A DNA stretch of 64,000 nucleotides. It comes from DTU015 sp012837895 (GTDB lineage: Bacteria; Bacillota; Sulfobacillia; Fermentithermobacillales; Fermentithermobacillaceae). The notes beneath the pieces were generated by a model that searched no databases, was not told the origin of the DNA, and saw only the letters and a program-made list of their open reading frames with translations. This document shows positions 1 to 7,770 of the stretch, one piece after another (the stretch's first letter is position 1; each line of letters opens with the position of its first letter). The stretch spans positions 62,001 through 126,000 of the forward strand of contig JBMNKH010000003.1 in the NCBI GenBank assembly GCA_050952085.1, read 5' to 3'. The position numbers and the translations under genes are program-made.

Positions 1-1433
1 AAGTCATTGATGCCGCAGGTAAGTATCTGTCTCCGGGATTCATTGACACCCACTCCCACTCAGATACCCCGCTGGTAGAGAATCCAACGGCAGACAGCAA
101 GATCATGCAAGGTGTTACGCTGGAGGTTATCGGCCAGTGCGGGACTTCTGCCGCCCCGAGGAATATGGGGCTAAGGGAGCAAGATGAATCAGAGATAACA
201 AAGATGGCAGAGGACGGCCCCAAATGGACTGATATGGCTTCATACATGGAAGTGCTTGAATCCCAAGGTGTGAGCGTCAACGTGGCTCCGCTGGTAGGCC
301 ATGGCACCGTTAGGCGCCAGGTCATGGGGGTAGAGCCACGTCCGGCAACCCCTGAAGAGGCTGAGCAGATGAAGATCCTGGTCAGGGAGGCTATGGAGCA
401 AGGTGCATTCGGGATGTCGACGGGACTGATTTACGTGCCCGGACGCTATTCTGAAACCAGCGAAGTGATAGAACTTGCTAAGGTTGTGGCGGAATACGGT
501 GGGGTGTACTTCACCCATATCCGCAACGAGAGCGCGCACCTTCTCGAAGCCCTTGCCGAAGCTATCGAGATCGGCAACGAGGCCGGATTGCCGGCGCAAG
601 TCTCGCACTTTAAGGCCATGCGCGAGCCCAATTGGGGCAAGGTTCCCGAGGCCATCGCCATGATTGAAAGGGCCAGGGAGGACGGGCTTGACATCACAGC
701 GGATCAATATCCGTACATAGCCTCATCTACGGGGCTGGGTTCACCCCTGCCTGCATCCGCCTGGACCGGTGGTGAAGGCTCAGAACGTTTACGCGATCCT
801 GAGGAGCGCAAGAAGATTCTTGAGCAGCTGAAGGCCAGGGGATACTGGGACAGCATAGTGATAGCTAATCTGGAGCATCCGGATGATCAACAGTATATAG
901 GCGAGAGTGTCGAAGCAGTAGGGCGGATTCAAGGTATCAGCTCTGAAGAAGCGGCGCTAGGGCTGCTTGAGAGAAACCGTGGCGTAGTCCAGATCGTCAA
1001 CTTCGCAATGAACGAGGATAATGTAAGGACGATTATGAAGCTGCCATGGGTAATGGTCGGCTCAGATGGCAGTGCGCTTAACGTCAAGACGGCCAAAGGA
1101 AAGCCTCATCCCAGGAACTACGGCACTTTTGTGAGGATCCTCGGGCGATACGTCAGAGACCATAAGGTATTAAGGCTTGAGGAAGCGGTACGGAAGATGA
1201 CCTCGCTGCCTGCCATGAGGTTGGGGCTGCAAGACCGGGGGATCCTCAAAGAGGGGATGAGGGCTGACCTGGTACTCTTTGATGCAGATGCGGTAGTGGA
1301 CAATGCCACGTTCACCGAACCGCATCAGTACGCATCGGGAATCGATTATGTGGTCGTAAACGGCGTGATTGTAGTAGAAGACGGAGCTCACAACGGGGCA
1401 CGCCCGGGCGCGGTCCTGCGGCGGAGGGATTAG
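1..1433 (+). CDS. N-acyl-D-amino-acid deacylase (D-aminoacylase), 5'-truncated by window edge
   Basis: Amidohydrolase-superfamily enzyme expected to hydrolyse N-acyl-D-amino acids to a free D-amino acid and a carboxylate. The reading frame is open from base 3, so the true start lies upstream of the window. Visible family marks are PGFIDTHSHSD (first metal histidines) at bases 36-68, VIGQCGTSAAP (the metal-ligand cysteine region), DITADQYPY, MVGSDG (the active-site aspartate region) and the C-terminal GMRADLVLFD typical of cyclic amidohydrolases. About 476 residues are present, which leaves only the first few tens missing. An intrinsic terminator follows 50 bp after the stop. A related amidohydrolase such as a dihydroorotase-like or N-acyl-D-glutamate deacylase variant is possible, but the family call is solid. 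Confidence 0.9.
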   Translation, partial: VIDAAGKYLSPGFIDTHSHSDTPLVENPTADSKIMQGVTLEVIGQCGTSAAPRNMGLREQDESEITKMAEDGPKWTDMASYMEVLESQGVSVNVAPLVGHGTVRRQVMGVEPRPATPEEAEQMKILVREAMEQGAFGMSTGLIYVPGRYSETSEVIELAKVVAEYGGVYFTHIRNESAHLLEALAEAIEIGNEAGLPAQVSHFKAMREPNWGKVPEAIAMIERAREDGLDITADQYPYIASSTGLGSPLPASAWTGGEGSERLRDPEERKKILEQLKARGYWDSIVIANLEHPDDQQYIGESVEAVGRIQGISSEEAALGLLERNRGVVQIVNFAMNEDNVRTIMKLPWVMVGSDGSALNVKTAKGKPHPRNYGTFVRILGRYVRDHKVLRLEEAVRKMTSLPAMRLGLQDRGILKEGMRADLVLFDADAVVDNATFTEPHQYASGIDYVVVNGVIVVEDGAHNGARPGAVLRRRD

Positions 1434-1482
1434 TGGGCAACATCTCCCTTGGAACGTTCTTGTTAGATTGTTTTGGTGGAGG

Positions 1483-1517
1483 TATCGCTTTCGCCTGTCG
1501 GGCGGAAGCGATATTTC
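1483..1517 (+). terminator. Intrinsic terminator of the deacylase gene
   Basis: A 13-bp stem (1483-1495 pairing with 1501-1513, one G-U pair) with a 5-base loop, followed by a short T-rich tail, lies 49 bp after the deacylase stop. Confidence 0.75.
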
Positions 1518-1634
1518 ATACTCTGATTGGCCACTGACGTAAAGGATTATGAAGAGTTTGCCTAGCGTAACTTGACAATCTATGAGTTTATAGGGAGTAT
1601 AAACCGAATCCCTGGTGCCAGAGGAGTGAAGCGA

Positions 1635-2417
1635 ATGAGCAACGTCCTCATACATACTAAGGAACTTACCAAGCGATATGGCACGTTTACAGCTGTAGAC
1701 AGTTTGAACCTGACGGTGAAGGCCGGTGAAATCTATGGTTTTCTAGGCCCTAACGGCTCAGGCAAGACCACTACCATCAGGATGCTCACAGGGCTGCTTG
1801 ACGCTACTGCAGGAGAAGCTTTCATATGCGGGTACAATATTGCAACCGAAGCTTCTCAAGCCAAGTCTCTGCTTGCGTATGTGCCCGACCACCCCAGACT
1901 GTATGGCAAATTATCTGCCAGGGAGTTCTTGGCCCTGATTGCAGCGCTTTACCGTATACCTAAGGAGATTGCCGGAGAGCGTGCAGAACAGCTCCTGCAT
2001 TTATTCGGGCTCTCCGACAGGGCCGATGACCTCCTGGAAGGCTATTCCCATGGCATGCGGCAGAAAGTAGTAGTAGCAGCAGCTTTGCTCCACCAGCCGA
2101 GGGTGATTCTTCTCGATGAGCCGACGGCAGGACTTGACCCGGCCAGCGCCCGTCTCCTCAAGGATGTGCTTCAGCAAATGGCTGCCCAGGGGGCTGCAGT
2201 GTTTGTTTCAACCCATATACTTGAGATCGCTGAACGGATGTGTCACAGGGTAGGAATTCTAAAACAAGGCAGATTGATTGCTGAAGGCAGTACCGATGAA
2301 TTGCGGCAGCTGACCGGGAGTGAGGGAGAGAGTCTGGAAGATATCTTCCTGGAACTGACGGGTACTAATGAGACTGCGGAAATCATAAAGAGCCTTGAGG
2401 AAGGGGATAAACGGTGA
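1635..2417 (+). CDS. ABC transporter ATP-binding protein (ABC-2 exporter type)
   Basis: Cytoplasmic ATPase of about 260 residues that powers the membrane protein encoded next. Walker A is GPNGSGKTT (residues 38-46), the signature is YSHGMRQ, Walker B is ILLDEPTAGLD and the switch histidine is in VSTHILE. I chose the ATG at 1635 because GAGGAG sits 9 bases upstream and the protein then begins just ahead of the first beta strand. The frame stays open back to 1572 but has no ribosome site there. The stop overlaps the GTG start of the permease by 4 bp, which indicates translational coupling. The substrate is unknown. Confidence 0.9.
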   Translation: MSNVLIHTKELTKRYGTFTAVDSLNLTVKAGEIYGFLGPNGSGKTTTIRMLTGLLDATAGEAFICGYNIATEASQAKSLLAYVPDHPRLYGKLSAREFLALIAALYRIPKEIAGERAEQLLHLFGLSDRADDLLEGYSHGMRQKVVVAAALLHQPRVILLDEPTAGLDPASARLLKDVLQQMAAQGAAVFVSTHILEIAERMCHRVGILKQGRLIAEGSTDELRQLTGSEGESLEDIFLELTGTNETAEIIKSLEEGDKR

Positions 2418-4288
2418 CGGTGACGACAATCATACCATCTCCTTTAGATGAGCCGCCTCCTCCACAGCCGTTTTTGAGCGATTTCTCTCACTTGCTCAAA
2501 GCTCACCTGAGGGTTGCTATCAATAAGGTCCGCCGCTGGCCGATCCTCCTTTGGATTGTGTTTATCCCAGCGGCCCTTGGCTTTGGAGGGCTGTTTGTCT
2601 ACCTTGGCGTCATGGCATACAGGACACTAGTATCTGTTGGTCCTCAGCTGGGCGGCGGCCTCTTGTCGCTTGCTTTCTTGGGAGGCGTTATCGGTCAGGT
2701 GTTCTTCGGCATCCCATCTGCCTTCGTAACCCTGTATATGTCAGAAGATTTGGACATATTGTTTGCTTCTCCCGTGTCCATACGGGCTGTTTTTGCTGTT
2801 AAATCACTGGTAGTTGCTGTAAGCAACTTCTTACCGGTGCTTTTCTTCGTTATTTTGCCCGGTATCTTCTACGCCCTTTTGTTCAAGGCAGGGCTGGTGT
2901 TCTACTTGATTCTTCTGCTAGTCGTCATCAGCTTGTGGGTTCTGGGAACAGCATTAGCCGTGTTCCTGAATCTCTTCATCATGCGTATTGTTCCTCCTCA
3001 CAGAAGCAGGGAAGCAGTAGGTGTTATTAGCGCAGTTGCAGGTATTGTCGTAGCGATGTTTTTCCAGATACCTAATATCATGTTGCAAAGTCAAGGACAG
3101 ATTGACTTTGCCGGTTTTGTTGCAGGGAACGAGAGCATACTCCAGACATCGTTTTATTTTCCCTGGGGATGGGGCTCCCAGGCGTTGGTTGAAGGCATTA
3201 GCGGCAACATGTTTTCAGCTTTCGGCTGGGGCTTATTATCACTAGTACTGGCTGCCGGTGTGTTCGCAGTTTCATTTACTCTCCTGGAGCGGGGTTTCCG
3301 GCGCGGGTGGGTTTCAGTTACCCAACCTCCGGCAAGGCGGCGGAGGAAGACACAACAGCCCGCTGTAAAGGCGCCTGTTAGAAGAACGACAATCGCTTTG
3401 CCTAGAGAGGCAGAAGCAAAAGCAGCGCTGGCTCCTGTATGGCACAGTATGTGGGCTATTGCCAAGAAAGATCTGCTTTACATAAAAAGGGATACACGGG
3501 AATGGTTTAGCTATCTTACACCGTTGATTTTTATGGCTTTCTTTATCGGCCAGCATCTTCTTATCCGGACCAGCTCAACCCACTCTTCGCTGGTAGGTGT
3601 CTGGCTAGCGTATGTACTGATGTTCAGCGGCAACACGGCGCTTCAGTCCTTTGGGCGGGAAGGTGAAGCTGAATGGGTTTTGAGAAGCGTGCCATCGGCT
3701 GGCACACCGGTGGTGTTGGGGAAACTGATTGCTAGTGTCATACCGACGCTTTTCCTGATGGAAGCGCTTTTGGCAGGCACAGCCGTGGCTGTCGGGTATT
3801 CAGCCTCCTTTACCTCAATGCTGGCTGTGGGAGCAGTCTTCCTGGCGCTGGGGTCAAGCTCAATCGGCCTCTTTTACTCTGCTACAAGCGCACGATACAA
3901 TCCGGATAATCCGCATCAGAGGATAGCTCCCGGCGCCTCTTTGATCATGTCGCTTGTCAACTTGCTTTTCATGTTGCTCTTGGCTTTCGGGCTGCTCTAC
4001 CTTATACCTCCTGCGGAACTCATTGCCGTTGTGCCTTATCTTTACGAAATTTCTCCTAAGGGCGGTTTTGCAGGAGGGCTGCATGCTTTTGCGGTGTTTG
4101 TGACCAAACCCCTTCTCTGGAGTAAACCGGCCCGGATTCTAACAGGGATTCTTGTGACCGGCGGTATCTGGTCTGGTTTCTTCTTTGGTTTTCTGGCTGC
4201 CGCAGTTAGGCAAGCTAAGAAAGGTATTCATATTGAACCTGTGGTTGTCAAGAAGAAGAAAGCCCGTCAAGGTTGGTTTAAGCGCTAA
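2414..4288 (+). CDS. ABC-2-type exporter permease, large (624 aa)
   Basis: Polytopic membrane partner of the ATPase just upstream, starting with a GTG that overlaps its stop. The protein has two membrane halves. Residues about 40-300 carry roughly seven hydrophobic segments (for example PILLWIVFIPAALGFGGLF and the paired segments around AGLVFYLILLLVVISLW). A basic cytoplasmic linker follows at about 300-345 (PPARRRRKTQQP), and a second hydrophobic half runs from about 365 to 600. The C-terminus is lysine-rich (VVVKKKKARQ). The segment YMSEDLDILFASPVS resembles the putative ABC exporter permeases of Bacillota that occur as single long chains. The cargo cannot be read from the sequence. Confidence 0.85.
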   Translation: MTVTTIIPSPLDEPPPPQPFLSDFSHLLKAHLRVAINKVRRWPILLWIVFIPAALGFGGLFVYLGVMAYRTLVSVGPQLGGGLLSLAFLGGVIGQVFFGIPSAFVTLYMSEDLDILFASPVSIRAVFAVKSLVVAVSNFLPVLFFVILPGIFYALLFKAGLVFYLILLLVVISLWVLGTALAVFLNLFIMRIVPPHRSREAVGVISAVAGIVVAMFFQIPNIMLQSQGQIDFAGFVAGNESILQTSFYFPWGWGSQALVEGISGNMFSAFGWGLLSLVLAAGVFAVSFTLLERGFRRGWVSVTQPPARRRRKTQQPAVKAPVRRTTIALPREAEAKAALAPVWHSMWAIAKKDLLYIKRDTREWFSYLTPLIFMAFFIGQHLLIRTSSTHSSLVGVWLAYVLMFSGNTALQSFGREGEAEWVLRSVPSAGTPVVLGKLIASVIPTLFLMEALLAGTAVAVGYSASFTSMLAVGAVFLALGSSSIGLFYSATSARYNPDNPHQRIAPGASLIMSLVNLLFMLLLAFGLLYLIPPAELIAVVPYLYEISPKGGFAGGLHAFAVFVTKPLLWSKPARILTGILVTGGIWSGFFFGFLAAAVRQAKKGIHIEPVVVKKKKARQGWFKR

Positions 4289-4448
4289 CCGGGGATTCGG
4301 GAATCACAGGGGAGTTTGTGATGACACCATTCGTAGTTAACACTTTATCGCTGATTAGTTGCGGGTTAGTCTAGATTGTGCGAACTGAATCGTGTGAATA
4401 AGGCACAGGTAGTGGAGCCATCACTAGTCGGCCTGGGGGCGATGGATC

Positions 4449-4981
4449 ATGGGCCCGCTGATAGGCAAGGGGAACACTGCCGAAATCTTTGATATAGGCG
4501 ACAACAAGGTGGTCAAGCTGTTCAAACCCGGCTATCCTTTTGGCGGTGTACTCAAGGAGTACGAGAATGCGAGACTGCTCGAATCCCTGGGACTTCCCAT
4601 CGCCAAGAGCCATGGCCTTATTGAGACGTCAAACAGGCATGGCATCATCTACGACAGGATCCGCGGAGAGTCTATGCTTGAGTCGGTTATAGAAACGGGG
4701 AATTGGGAGAAATATGCAGTTGACCTGGCGATATTGCACAAGCGGATACTGTCCCACCAAGTGCCGTATGCCCGCAGCTTGAAAACTCGCTTGAGACATA
4801 ACATTGACCGTGTTGAGGCGCTGGGCGCGAGAGCAAAGGCAGCGCTTCTGAAGGTTTTGGATTCGCTACCCTGTGGCAACTGCTTATGTCGCGGGGACTT
4901 CCACTTTGATAACATCATTGTGAGCCAGCGAGAGCATAAAGAGAGTATTTCATCATCGATTACATGGAGCTAAGCACCTAA
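4449..4981 (+). pseudogene. Aminoglycoside-phosphotransferase-like kinase, frameshifted and truncated
   Basis: The first 160 codons read as a small APH/choline-kinase-fold protein. IGKGNTAEIFDIGDNKVVKL is a glycine loop plus the lysine strand, and CRGDFHFDNIIV is the catalytic-loop aspartate motif (HGDFHPDN-like). At 4941-4945 (GAGAG) the frame shifts, apparently by a 2-base AG duplication, and the open frame ends at 4973. Reading past the shift gives EYFIIDYMELST and a stop at 4979-4981, so the magnesium-binding IDW-like motif is present. The C-terminal lobe after it is missing even in the restored frame. The gene is therefore both frameshifted and cut short and is unlikely to make an active kinase. 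Confidence 0.75.
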
Positions 4982-5014
4982 TAAGACCGGCGTAGCCAAA
5001 TACCCACAGACCAT

Positions 5015-5287
5015 TTATTCAATTACCACTGCCGTTCCCGAGGCGGCAACCATAAGCATGCTGTTATTGGCACCAATAGCAGCAGCCCGATGCTTCATTT
5101 CTTCCAAAGCTTCTTCCCGTGCCCTCAAGAATTCTCCCTCATAGGATCTTGAACGGCCACCAAAGAAATCCGATAGGCTTGCGAAATCCTTGATGAAATC
5201 TACACCGGAGATGACTTCGCCGAAGACGATGCCTTTGTATTCTACAATCCGCTTGCCTTCCACTCCAGGCGTTGTGGTCACTATCAT
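5015..5287 (-). CDS. YbjQ/UPF0145-family protein with an internal deletion
   Basis: Small protein of 90 residues related to the YbjQ (heavy-metal-binding domain) family, which forms pentameric rings in known structures and has no settled function. Conserved blocks are TTTPGVEGKRIVEYKGIV, GGRSRSYEGEF and the C-terminal NSMLMVAASGTAVV. Compared with the usual family pattern, the segment between GAN and NSMLMV (normally about 15 residues, AVVGxxxDYExxG) is absent, with the frame kept. I chose the ATG at 5287 because AAGGGGG lies just upstream. A longer frame back to 5410 has no family similarity. It lies downstream of adenine deaminase on the same strand, 117 bp away. Loss of the segment may impair folding. 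Confidence 0.75.
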   Translation of the reverse strand: MIVTTTPGVEGKRIVEYKGIVFGEVISGVDFIKDFASLSDFFGGRSRSYEGEFLRAREEALEEMKHRAAAIGANNSMLMVAASGTAVVIE

Positions 5288-5403
5288 TCTTATCCCCCTT
5301 CCATGTGGGCGCCCGGGCCAGCCGGTATTTCTAATCATTACTACTCCTTCCATGTGCCTTTGGTATCGCAAGTTAATCTCTGACCGCACACAAGAGGAAG
5401 TGT

Positions 5404-7428
5404 TTACCACACAAGCGGCAATCGTTTCTCAGTTCTGATATCAAAGATGCCCTGGTCTGTAAGGACAAACTTCCTTGGATGGCATGTCAAGTATGCAAAA
5501 GTCAGTACGTCCACAGGCTTTGCTTCCATGGTCTTTGCAAGGTCGGGAGGTATTTGGGACATTCCAGCGTTTACTGCAGTTCCTTCTCCTTCAGGCCTTG
5601 CCCCCGAAGGTGCCTCTCCATTGACGCTTATGCGCAAACCCGCGGCTGCTTTCTCCACTGCTCTGCTTAGTTCAGCAACTTCCTCAGGAGGTGCGTCAGA
5701 CATGAGGCCGAATATTGGCAGCGGCAGTTCAGCGAGGACCCGGCCGTTCTCCACCACTACGATCCCGCCTTGGATTGCAGCTACCCGGTTGACGGCCACG
5801 GCCATGTCGTGGTCATTAGCCCCTACGACTGAGATATTGTGGCTGTCGTGCAGAACGCTCATGGCAATAGCCCCGCGCTCAAAACCCCAGCGCCAGAAAC
5901 CAAGCCCGATGTTGCCTGTTCCCTGGTGCCTTTCCACAATCGCCACCTTATTGATCCCGGTTCCTAGTGCAGGTTCCACAAATCCATTACGGACAGGCAG
6001 TTTGCATGTTATAGCCTCTAAATCGTCTGAGAAGTAGAAAGGAGGTATTACCAGGGCGTGAACCCAGACACGTTCTTGACCGCGGCATGTGATTTCGACC
6101 GGTGCAGGCACCTTGAAATCATCAGCCGTAACCTTCCTTCGCAGCTTGACAGTATCCAGTGCGTAACTTGGGGCTAGCCTGTTTCCTTGGTCCGGGACTT
6201 CAAGCGAAACTAAGAGTTTGCCGTTGCGGGCGACTTCTTTGCCGCTGGCGAATACACGCTCAATGGCAACCTTTTCAAGGTCGCTGATAACCAGGATATC
6301 GGCATACCTGCCTGGTGCAATCCCGCCGATATCACGATCAAGACGCCAGTGGCGCGCGTTGTTGATGGTTGCCATCTGATACGCCCTGACAGGGGGGACG
6401 CCGAGTTCAATAGCCAAGCGGACCTCATGGTCAAGGCTACCGAGTTCCAGCAGTTTCTCTACAGGCCTGTCATCTACCGCCAGGCCTATCCGGCTCCAGT
6501 CGACCTGGCTTTCCAGCAGTTTCTTGATAGTATTGGCCTCCCGTTCTGCCTTGAGCTGGATAGTAAATCCTTGCCTAAGCATTTCCAGGGCGTTTTCAGG
6601 GGTGTTGGGGCTATGGGTGGACTGGATTCCGGCTGAGGCGTATGCAGCCAACCGGTTGCCTGTGAATCCGCCGTGGCCTTCGATTGGCTGTCCTGCTGAA
6701 ATCGCTTCCTTGACTAAACTCCAGGTCCGGGCATCATTGCCGAAAATGCGTGGTGGGTCCATCATTTCGCCAAGGCCGGTGACCCTGGGCCACTCCAGAG
6801 CCTGTTTGAACTCTTTGCCGCCGATGTATCCGCCTGTGGTTTCAACGTTGGTAGGTGGTGTGGCTGAAGGCACCTGGACGTACACTTTCTGCGGCAGCCC
6901 CTGGGTGTTTTCGAGGAAGTACCTGATTGCGTCGAGCCCGCCTGGTGAGCACGCTTCATGGGGGTCTTCCACAAGCGCAGTCAGGCCCCTGGCAAGGGTG
7001 ATTTCAGCGTGCCGCCACGGTGCCAACCTGGAACTTTCGATATGGTAATGGGCGTCTACGAAGCCGGGTGTGAGGTAGGCGCCTTCTACGTCAATTATTT
7101 CAGTATCAGGCCCTATGCATGCATTTGCATCGCCTACCAGGGCAATTCTTTCGCCTGCGATGGCGATGTCCATGTCTTCCAGTATTTCACCTGTATATAC
7201 GTTGACCAGCTTGCCGCCTCTGATGACCAGATCCGCCAGTTGTTTTCCCAGGGCCACTTGAACAAGGCGCTGCCTTAGGCGGACCTCAGCCGCATAAGGG
7301 GACTCGGTTCCGGCCGGTGATGCAGGTGCTATAGTATGACCTGAGCCAGGAGCTGGAGCTGAGCCAGGCGCTAAGGAGCCACTTGACAGCTTCTTGGCTG
7401 TGTTTTCAGGATTCATGCTCATTGTCAT
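5404..7428 (-). CDS. ade: Adenine deaminase
   Basis: Metal-dependent amidohydrolase converting adenine to hypoxanthine and ammonia in purine salvage or catabolism. The chain has 674 residues, longer than the usual 570-600, because about 55 Ala/Gly/Pro/Ser-rich residues (SLAPGSAPAPGSGH region) precede the conserved body that starts near LADLVIRGGKLVNVYTGE. Diagnostic motifs are GFVDAHYHIESS (metal histidines), ALVEDPHEACSPGG and the C-terminal half with GLMSDAPPEEVAEL. The ATG at 7428 has GGGAGG five bases upstream, so the extension seems to be translated, although several in-frame ATGs occur within the first five codons. It diverges from the M28 peptidase gene. No purine riboswitch was recognised in its leader. 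Confidence 0.92.
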   Translation of the reverse strand: MTMSMNPENTAKKLSSGSLAPGSAPAPGSGHTIAPASPAGTESPYAAEVRLRQRLVQVALGKQLADLVIRGGKLVNVYTGEILEDMDIAIAGERIALVGDANACIGPDTEIIDVEGAYLTPGFVDAHYHIESSRLAPWRHAEITLARGLTALVEDPHEACSPGGLDAIRYFLENTQGLPQKVYVQVPSATPPTNVETTGGYIGGKEFKQALEWPRVTGLGEMMDPPRIFGNDARTWSLVKEAISAGQPIEGHGGFTGNRLAAYASAGIQSTHSPNTPENALEMLRQGFTIQLKAEREANTIKKLLESQVDWSRIGLAVDDRPVEKLLELGSLDHEVRLAIELGVPPVRAYQMATINNARHWRLDRDIGGIAPGRYADILVISDLEKVAIERVFASGKEVARNGKLLVSLEVPDQGNRLAPSYALDTVKLRRKVTADDFKVPAPVEITCRGQERVWVHALVIPPFYFSDDLEAITCKLPVRNGFVEPALGTGINKVAIVERHQGTGNIGLGFWRWGFERGAIAMSVLHDSHNISVVGANDHDMAVAVNRVAAIQGGIVVVENGRVLAELPLPIFGLMSDAPPEEVAELSRAVEKAAAGLRISVNGEAPSGARPEGEGTAVNAGMSQIPPDLAKTMEAKPVDVLTFAYLTCHPRKFVLTDQGIFDIRTEKRLPLVW

Positions 7429-7770
7429 TGGGTCCTCCCTTGCATCTTAAGTACATGCAATAGTATAGATAGACATCATTCCATGCTGTTCTGTTCTGCT
7501 CCAATGTGTTGCTTCTTTACTTGGATGCCTAGAGTATTCTTGGCTTGCAGGTGAGAACCCTTCGGAAACCCGCATTATTCTGTTCAGCATGTAGCATGAT
7601 TCTGATTTGCATGATACTTAGGCTTCCTGATACTTGGGCTAGGAATCATGTCCTGAAAAGGCAGGATCTTGATGGCGCACCTTTGGAGGAAATCAAGCGG
7701 GTGTTCTTGAAATCAGGAGGAAGGATGTAAGGTAAACACGTCATCAACGCAACGGGGGGAGTGAATCTGT
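7429..7770. other. Divergent intergenic region between ade and the M28 peptidase gene
   Basis: This 342-bp stretch carries the ribosome sites of both divergent genes at its ends (CCTCCC at 7434 for ade, GGGGGGAG at 7755 for the peptidase). Both promoters must lie inside it. I see no convincing -35/-10 pair and no gene. A 61-codon open frame at 7545-7730 has no ribosome site and no family features. Confidence 0.5.

Noticed and set aside
240..707. Minus-strand gene of 155 residues within the deacylase
   Set aside because: It is antisense to a well-supported coding region and has no family features.
7429..7560. Purine riboswitch ahead of adenine deaminase
   Set aside because: The conserved junction sequences and paired stems of a purine aptamer were not found on the minus strand.
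7545..7730. 61-codon open frame before the M28 peptidase
   Set aside because: It has no ribosome site and no recognisable features. It lies where the divergent promoters must be.
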